From Pusillibacter faecalis (lineage in GTDB: Bacteria > Bacillota > Clostridia > Oscillospirales > Oscillospiraceae), in the NCBI RefSeq assembly GCF_018408705.1, contig NZ_AP023420.1, forward strand, positions 1,984,001 to 2,048,000: 64,000 nucleotides of DNA, in the 5' to 3' direction. Under the pieces are notes generated by a model that saw only the letters and a list, made by a program, of their open reading frames with translations, did no database searches and was not told where the DNA came from. The position numbers and the translations under genes were made by a program. Shown here piece after piece: positions 60,279-64,000 of this stretch; positions within the stretch are counted from its first letter, which is position 1, and each line of letters starts with the position of its first letter.

Positions 60279-61603
60279 GCCGGGATCAGCCGCAGGGAAC
60301 CGGGAACGCCGGTGAGACGGAACGCGCCGTGTCCGTTTAGCGCTGCCTGGGCGAAGATCGGCGTTAGCACACCCTCCAGCACCCCGGTCATGGAGCGGAC
60401 GGACAGAGCTTCCCGCTCAGGGGAGAGAGCGCGTACCGTGACCGGGTCTACCTGGATGATCCGTAGCCCAAATTCCTGCCCTAGGGAGATGATCTGCTTG
60501 GCGGCGATGGCCAGCCGCGCCGCGGCGTCCAGGGGCTGGAAACCGATCAGGGCGCTGAACCGCCCTGCAATCTCCCGGAGGACCCCCTGACGCACCATGG
60601 CCTGCCGGGCCTCTTCGTTCTCCTGAAATAGCCGCTCCGCCAGCTCTGCTGGCGTGGCGGATTTTTTTTCGCCTTGGGAAACGGCTTCTCCCCGGCAGGA
60701 AAAGCCCAGGGGCCGCGCACCGGAAGGGGAGAGATCGGCGTTTGTTGTGAAGACAAAGACGCAGCGCCGGAAATCCAGCTCCCGCTCCCCTGCCTCATCT
60801 GCCCGGTGAGCGGTGCAGCGTCCCTCGTCCAGGATGGACATGAACACTTTGAGAACCTCCGGGTGGGCTTTTTCCAGCTCATCGAACATAAACACTGTCC
60901 GGGGATTCCGACGCACTGCCTCCAGGATGGGCTGGTCCTCATAGCCCACGTAGCCCGGCGGCGCGCCGGTCAAACGGTGGACGGAGTGAGGCTGGGTGAA
61001 GGTGTTCAGCTCCGTCCAGACGGATTGGTACCGCTCCCCCCGGCAGCGCTCCAGGGCCGGGGCCAGGGCCTTGCCCAGCTCCGACTTACCCACCCCTGTA
61101 GGGCCGTAAAACACCAGGGACAGGGGCCGGGCGGGCTCCCGTTTTGCAAGATGGCTGTACAGCCGAAAGGCGGTAGCTTCCACAGCTCGGTCCTGGCCCA
61201 GCACCCTTTGGCTCAGGTCGTGGGTCAAGCGCACACACGGCTCCGGCCAGTCCTGCCCCGCTGCGGCTGCCGCGGTGGGACGGCCCAGCTCCCATCGCAG
61301 AGAGGAGAGCCGTTCCGACAAGGTTTCGTAGCTCTGGAAACGCCAGAGATTCCGGCGAAAGAGGGCGGTCAGAACCCGGCTGGCCCCGTGATAGTCCACG
61401 GCGGGCCGCCAGTAAAGCAGATAGCTGCCGTCCCGCTGACGGGAAAAGCCCAGCAGGGCCCGCTCCGGGACGCAGCCATCCGGCATGAGGCAGTCAGGAA
61501 ATTCATAGCTGCGCTCTTGTCGGGCGCACAGGTCAATGCACTGCCGCAGGGCGCTGTAGCCCGCCTGGGAGGCGGTGCAGAATTGAGAAAATGTAGCGGA
61601 CAT
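60230..61603 (-). CDS. ClpB-type AAA ATPase (orphan)
   Basis: A 457-residue protein with one AAA-2 module. Walker A is FYGPTGVGKSELGKAL, the pore-loop region is GAPPGYVGYEDQP, Walker B is VFMFDELEKAHPEV, and sensor 1 is VFTTNADLSP. A C-terminal small domain follows (IGFQPLDAAARLAIAAKQII). The N-terminal 130 residues are not a Clp N domain and are unrecognised. It could unfold or remodel a specific client. ATG 61601-61603 follows AAAGGAGG by five bases. It is oriented against the flagellar genes and overlaps its neighbour's end. Confidence 0.82.
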   Translation of the reverse strand: MSATFSQFCTASQAGYSALRQCIDLCARQERSYEFPDCLMPDGCVPERALLGFSRQRDGSYLLYWRPAVDYHGASRVLTALFRRNLWRFQSYETLSERLSSLRWELGRPTAAAAAGQDWPEPCVRLTHDLSQRVLGQDRAVEATAFRLYSHLAKREPARPLSLVFYGPTGVGKSELGKALAPALERCRGERYQSVWTELNTFTQPHSVHRLTGAPPGYVGYEDQPILEAVRRNPRTVFMFDELEKAHPEVLKVFMSILDEGRCTAHRADEAGERELDFRRCVFVFTTNADLSPSGARPLGFSCRGEAVSQGEKKSATPAELAERLFQENEEARQAMVRQGVLREIAGRFSALIGFQPLDAAARLAIAAKQIISLGQEFGLRIIQVDPVTVRALSPEREALSVRSMTGVLEGVLTPIFAQAALNGHGAFRLTGVPGSLRLIPAYPTTSSTVPVAVSSL

Positions 61604-61705
61604 AAAGACCTCCTTTCACCGGGGAAACCGGCGTGTGTCAGTATTCCCGAAAAACGAAAGAGGCAAACCCGCCAGGTCGCAGAGCAAAAAAATTTGCAAA
61701 ACGAC

Positions 61706-61732
61706 TTAGTTTTTTGCAAAAACAGCCGATAA
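61706..61732 (+). promoter_or_regulatory. Sigma-28-like promoter of the flagellin gene
   Basis: TTAG (61706-61709), 15 bases, then GCCGATAA (61725-61732), the textbook sigma-28 -10 box. The leader from here to the flagellin start is about 165 bases and contains a CsrA-like hairpin. No other feature was found in 61604-61902. Confidence 0.72.
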
Positions 61733-61857
61733 ATATGATGTAGCGGTTCCAGAGAAACCGCACGTCCGCTTATCCATGGCCGTGGAGAGGCGGGCGCGGG
61801 GGCCGACGAGCCATGACCGGCCGGCGCGGCGCGAAAGGTCCCCCAACCACCAACGGA

Positions 61858-61893
61858 CCGGACAAAAGGAGTTGTCCGGATCATGAAAAAGGA
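61858..61893 (+). promoter_or_regulatory. Leader hairpin with two GGA sites (CsrA-type control candidate)
   Basis: CCGGACAA pairs with TTGTCCGG (61858-61879), presenting GGA in the loop AAGGAG. A second GGA lies in the ribosome site (AAAAAGGAG, GGA at 61891-61893), 23 bases away. Two such sites, one in a hairpin and one at the ribosome site, are the known layout for CsrA repression of hag in Bacillus. Confidence 0.55.
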
Positions 61894-61902
61894 GTTTATC
61901 AT

Positions 61903-63987
61903 ATGCGTATTCAGCACAATATTATGGCGATGAACGCCTACCGCAACTACACCAACAACACCTCCGCCCTCTCCAGCAACCTGGAAAAGCTCAGCTCCGG
62001 CTATAAGATCAACCGGGCTGGCGACGACGCCGCAGGCCTCGCCATTTCTGAGAAGATGCGTGCCCAGATCACCGGCCTGGACGCCGCCCAGAAGAACGTG
62101 AAGGACGGTATCTCCCTGGTGAAGACCGCCGAGGGCGCCATGCAGGAGGTCCAGGACATGCTCAACCGCATGGTCTACCTGGCCAACCAGTCCGCCAACG
62201 GCACCTATGATAACGATGTGGACCGGGCCAACCTGCAAAAGGAAGTGGACTCTCTCCGCTCTGAAATCGACCGGATTGCGGATTCCGCCAACTTCAACGG
62301 CATCCAGCTGCTGGACGGCTCTTTGAGCGACGGTTCTGTTAAGGCCGCCTATCAGAAGTTGGACGCCGCCGGCATCAAGGGCCTGCTGCTGCCTGAGGCC
62401 GCTGGCGGAACCGCCGGCGTGGCTGGCACCAACACCCTGCTGGAGGCCGACAGCAAGACCAATCAGCTGCCCACCTTCTCCGTGGACCTGGACGGCATGA
62501 GCCATGTCGTGGATACTCCCGGTACTGATACCTTTACTCTGGAAGTTGGCGGCCAGACTGTAAATGCCACCGGCGACGTACAGAATCTGGCCAAGGGAGA
62601 CAAGCTGGACGCTAAAGCCCTGGCCGCCCTGTATGATGGCTCCACGGTCACCCTGGATGGTGTTGCTTACACCGCTAAGGTGGAGGGCTCCAAGATTGTC
62701 TTCACTGCCGACAAGGCTGCTGACAAGGACATCAATGCCCACTATGACGTCAGCTTCGAGGGCGTGACCGGCAATACCGTGGCTGCCACGGCGGCTGTTT
62801 ATACCACCGGTGCCCTGACTCAGACCGCGACTACCGGCGGCCAAGCAGCGACTGTCACCATTGAATACACCGACGCAGACGGCAAGACCCAACAGAAGGA
62901 TGTGACCTTCAACAGTGGAACTTCTGCTGCTGATACCTTTAATGCCCTCAAGACTGCAATCGAGGCAGATGCCGACCTGAAGGATCTCTTTACCGTGGGC
63001 GGTAGCGATACGGCCGGTATGACTCTGACCGCAAAGACCGCCGGCGCCGATGCCCCCGCAGTCACCAACATCACTGTGAAGACTCCTGGTGGCGATACAG
63101 TCGCTATTGCCGCCGGCAATGCAGTTGACGGCGCGGACGCCTATACTACCGGCACAAGCGGAACCATCAATGTGGGCACCGTTAACGTGGTGGCCACCAA
63201 GGCCGGCGCTAAGGATCAGCTGGCTAACACGGTGCTGGATCTGGCCGGCAAGATGACCGACGGCACCCAGGTCACTCTGGGCGACACCACCTACACCTTT
63301 GCTGTGGGCAAGGACAGTGTGTTTGCGGGCGCGGAGAACGTCATTGACCTGACCCACCTCACCGGTGAGGAGGCTGACTTTGACGAACTGGCCGCCAGCA
63401 AGCTCACGGAGGCTGCCAAGGATAACGGTATCTTCTCTGTGGGCCATAAGGCCGGCGACGGCGGCAAGATCAGCCTCCAGCAGCTCCAGGCCGCCAAGGA
63501 CTCCACCGACATGACCACCATGGATAAGCTGGCGAGCTACATCGGCGTGTCCACCGTGGACGCTGCCAAGGGCGATCCCATCATGGGTACCGGCCTGACG
63601 CTGCAGATCGGCGACACCAGCGACGCGTGGAACCAGCTGAAGGTATCCGTGGAGGATATGCACTGCGCCGCCCTGGGCATTGCCAACGTGGATATCAGCA
63701 CCCAGGATGGCGCGGCCGAGGCCGTGAACGTGATCAAGGAAGCGATCAACAGCGTATCTATGACCCGTGGTACTCTGGGCGCCACCCAGAACCGTCTGGA
63801 GCACACCCAGAACAACCTCTCCGTGATGGAGGAGAACATCACCGACGCCGAGTCCACCATCCGCGACACGGACGTGGCCGAGGAGATGATGTCCTACACC
63901 AAGAACAACATCCTGATTCAGTCCGCTCAGGCCATGCTGGCCCAGGCCAACCAGGTGCCTCAGGGCGTGCTGCAGCTGCTGCAGTAA
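61903..63987 (+). CDS. hag: Flagellin
   Basis: A 694-residue filament subunit. The conserved N-terminal D0/D1 (MRIQHNIMAMNAYRNYTNNT, LEKLSSGYKINRAGDDAAGL, then NGTYDNDVDRANLQKEVDSL) and C-terminal D1/D0 (RGTLGATQNRLEHTQNNLSV, MLAQANQVPQGVLQLLQ) match the family. The central Thr/Ala/Asp-rich region of about 440 residues is far longer than in Bacillus Hag (about 300 residues overall). ATG 61903 has AAGGAG nine bases ahead. Translation may be controlled by CsrA through the leader hairpin. Confidence 0.96.
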   Translation: MRIQHNIMAMNAYRNYTNNTSALSSNLEKLSSGYKINRAGDDAAGLAISEKMRAQITGLDAAQKNVKDGISLVKTAEGAMQEVQDMLNRMVYLANQSANGTYDNDVDRANLQKEVDSLRSEIDRIADSANFNGIQLLDGSLSDGSVKAAYQKLDAAGIKGLLLPEAAGGTAGVAGTNTLLEADSKTNQLPTFSVDLDGMSHVVDTPGTDTFTLEVGGQTVNATGDVQNLAKGDKLDAKALAALYDGSTVTLDGVAYTAKVEGSKIVFTADKAADKDINAHYDVSFEGVTGNTVAATAAVYTTGALTQTATTGGQAATVTIEYTDADGKTQQKDVTFNSGTSAADTFNALKTAIEADADLKDLFTVGGSDTAGMTLTAKTAGADAPAVTNITVKTPGGDTVAIAAGNAVDGADAYTTGTSGTINVGTVNVVATKAGAKDQLANTVLDLAGKMTDGTQVTLGDTTYTFAVGKDSVFAGAENVIDLTHLTGEEADFDELAASKLTEAAKDNGIFSVGHKAGDGGKISLQQLQAAKDSTDMTTMDKLASYIGVSTVDAAKGDPIMGTGLTLQIGDTSDAWNQLKVSVEDMHCAALGIANVDISTQDGAAEAVNVIKEAINSVSMTRGTLGATQNRLEHTQNNLSVMEENITDAESTIRDTDVAEEMMSYTKNNILIQSAQAMLAQANQVPQGVLQLLQ

Positions 63988-64000
63988 TGCAGCGGTCGGC

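Noticed and set aside
61369..63804. 811-codon open frame antisense to flagellin
   Set aside because: Gly/His/Val-rich shadow of the flagellin codon pattern, with no ribosome site and no domain.
1..64000. CRISPR arrays, insertion sequences, prophage or integron features
   Set aside because: No regularly spaced repeats, transposase, integrase or terminal inverted repeats were seen.

Overview
The window is a chromosomal segment of a motile, anaerobic-type Firmicute, most likely class Clostridia and plausibly a gut Oscillospiraceae relative. This is inferred from the glycine riboswitch plus sodium:alanine symporter, M-box plus MgtE, tandem HTH/DUF6442-like genes, Gram-positive type fla/che gene order, AGGAGG ribosome binding sites and frequent TTG/GTG starts. 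No taxonomic marker gene such as rRNA is present.

Left part (1-19600), housekeeping and accessory genes: homoserine O-acetyltransferase, a nitroreductase, an autoregulated minus-strand operon of four small paralogous membrane proteins around an XRE repressor, uridine phosphorylase, a lipoprotein, a ZIP transporter, a glycine-riboswitch-controlled AGCS symporter, a YerC/methyltransferase/Hsp33 operon, a CDF transporter, an M-box-controlled short MgtE, a GMP synthase whose glutaminase domain is truncated and lacks its nucleophile, a five-tRNA cluster (Val, Asp, Phe, Gly, Cys), a manganese catalase, and a hemerythrin fused to a CheX-like domain.

Centre (19790-46141): one very long fla/che operon read rightward from a sigma-A-type promoter preceded by two direct repeats set two helical turns apart. 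The order is flgB-flgC-fliE-fliF-fliG-fliH-fliI-fliJ-fliK-flgD-(TIGR02530 gene)-flgE-flbD-motA-motB-fliM-fliY-cheY-fliO-fliP-fliQ-fliR-flhB-flhA-fliA-flgF-flgG-cheC-cheD-cheV-(EAL/HDOD gene), ending at a terminator. Many genes overlap by a few bases. fliL, flhF and flhG are missing from their usual places.

Right part (46150-64000), late flagellar and chemotaxis genes: a minus-strand ParA-ComFB pair divergent from fliD-fliS-(FlgN/FliT-like); a C39-type peptidase; an FtsE-like ATPase with no FtsX; a chemoreceptor; a FapA-cheX-cheY-(FtsA-like)-(membrane protein) run; an orphan ClpB-like AAA ATPase; and a 694-residue flagellin. Sigma-28-like promoters (TTAT or TTAG, 15-16 bases, G[CT]CGATA[AT]) stand before the hemerythrin fusion, ParA, fliD and flagellin genes, matching the fliA gene in the operon.

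Together the genes build the basal body, export gate, rod, hook, motor and filament, and supply several CheY-P removal or docking proteins (FliM, FliY, CheC, CheX, CheV). cheA, cheW, cheB, cheR, flgK, flgL, flgM, fliW and csrA are not in the window. The most unusual items are the glutaminase-less GuaA, FliY with two extra FliM-like CheY-docking peptides in its linker, the ParA-ComFB pair, the hemerythrin-CheX-like fusion, and the group of division-type ATPases (FtsE-like, FtsA-like, ParA) inside the flagellar region.
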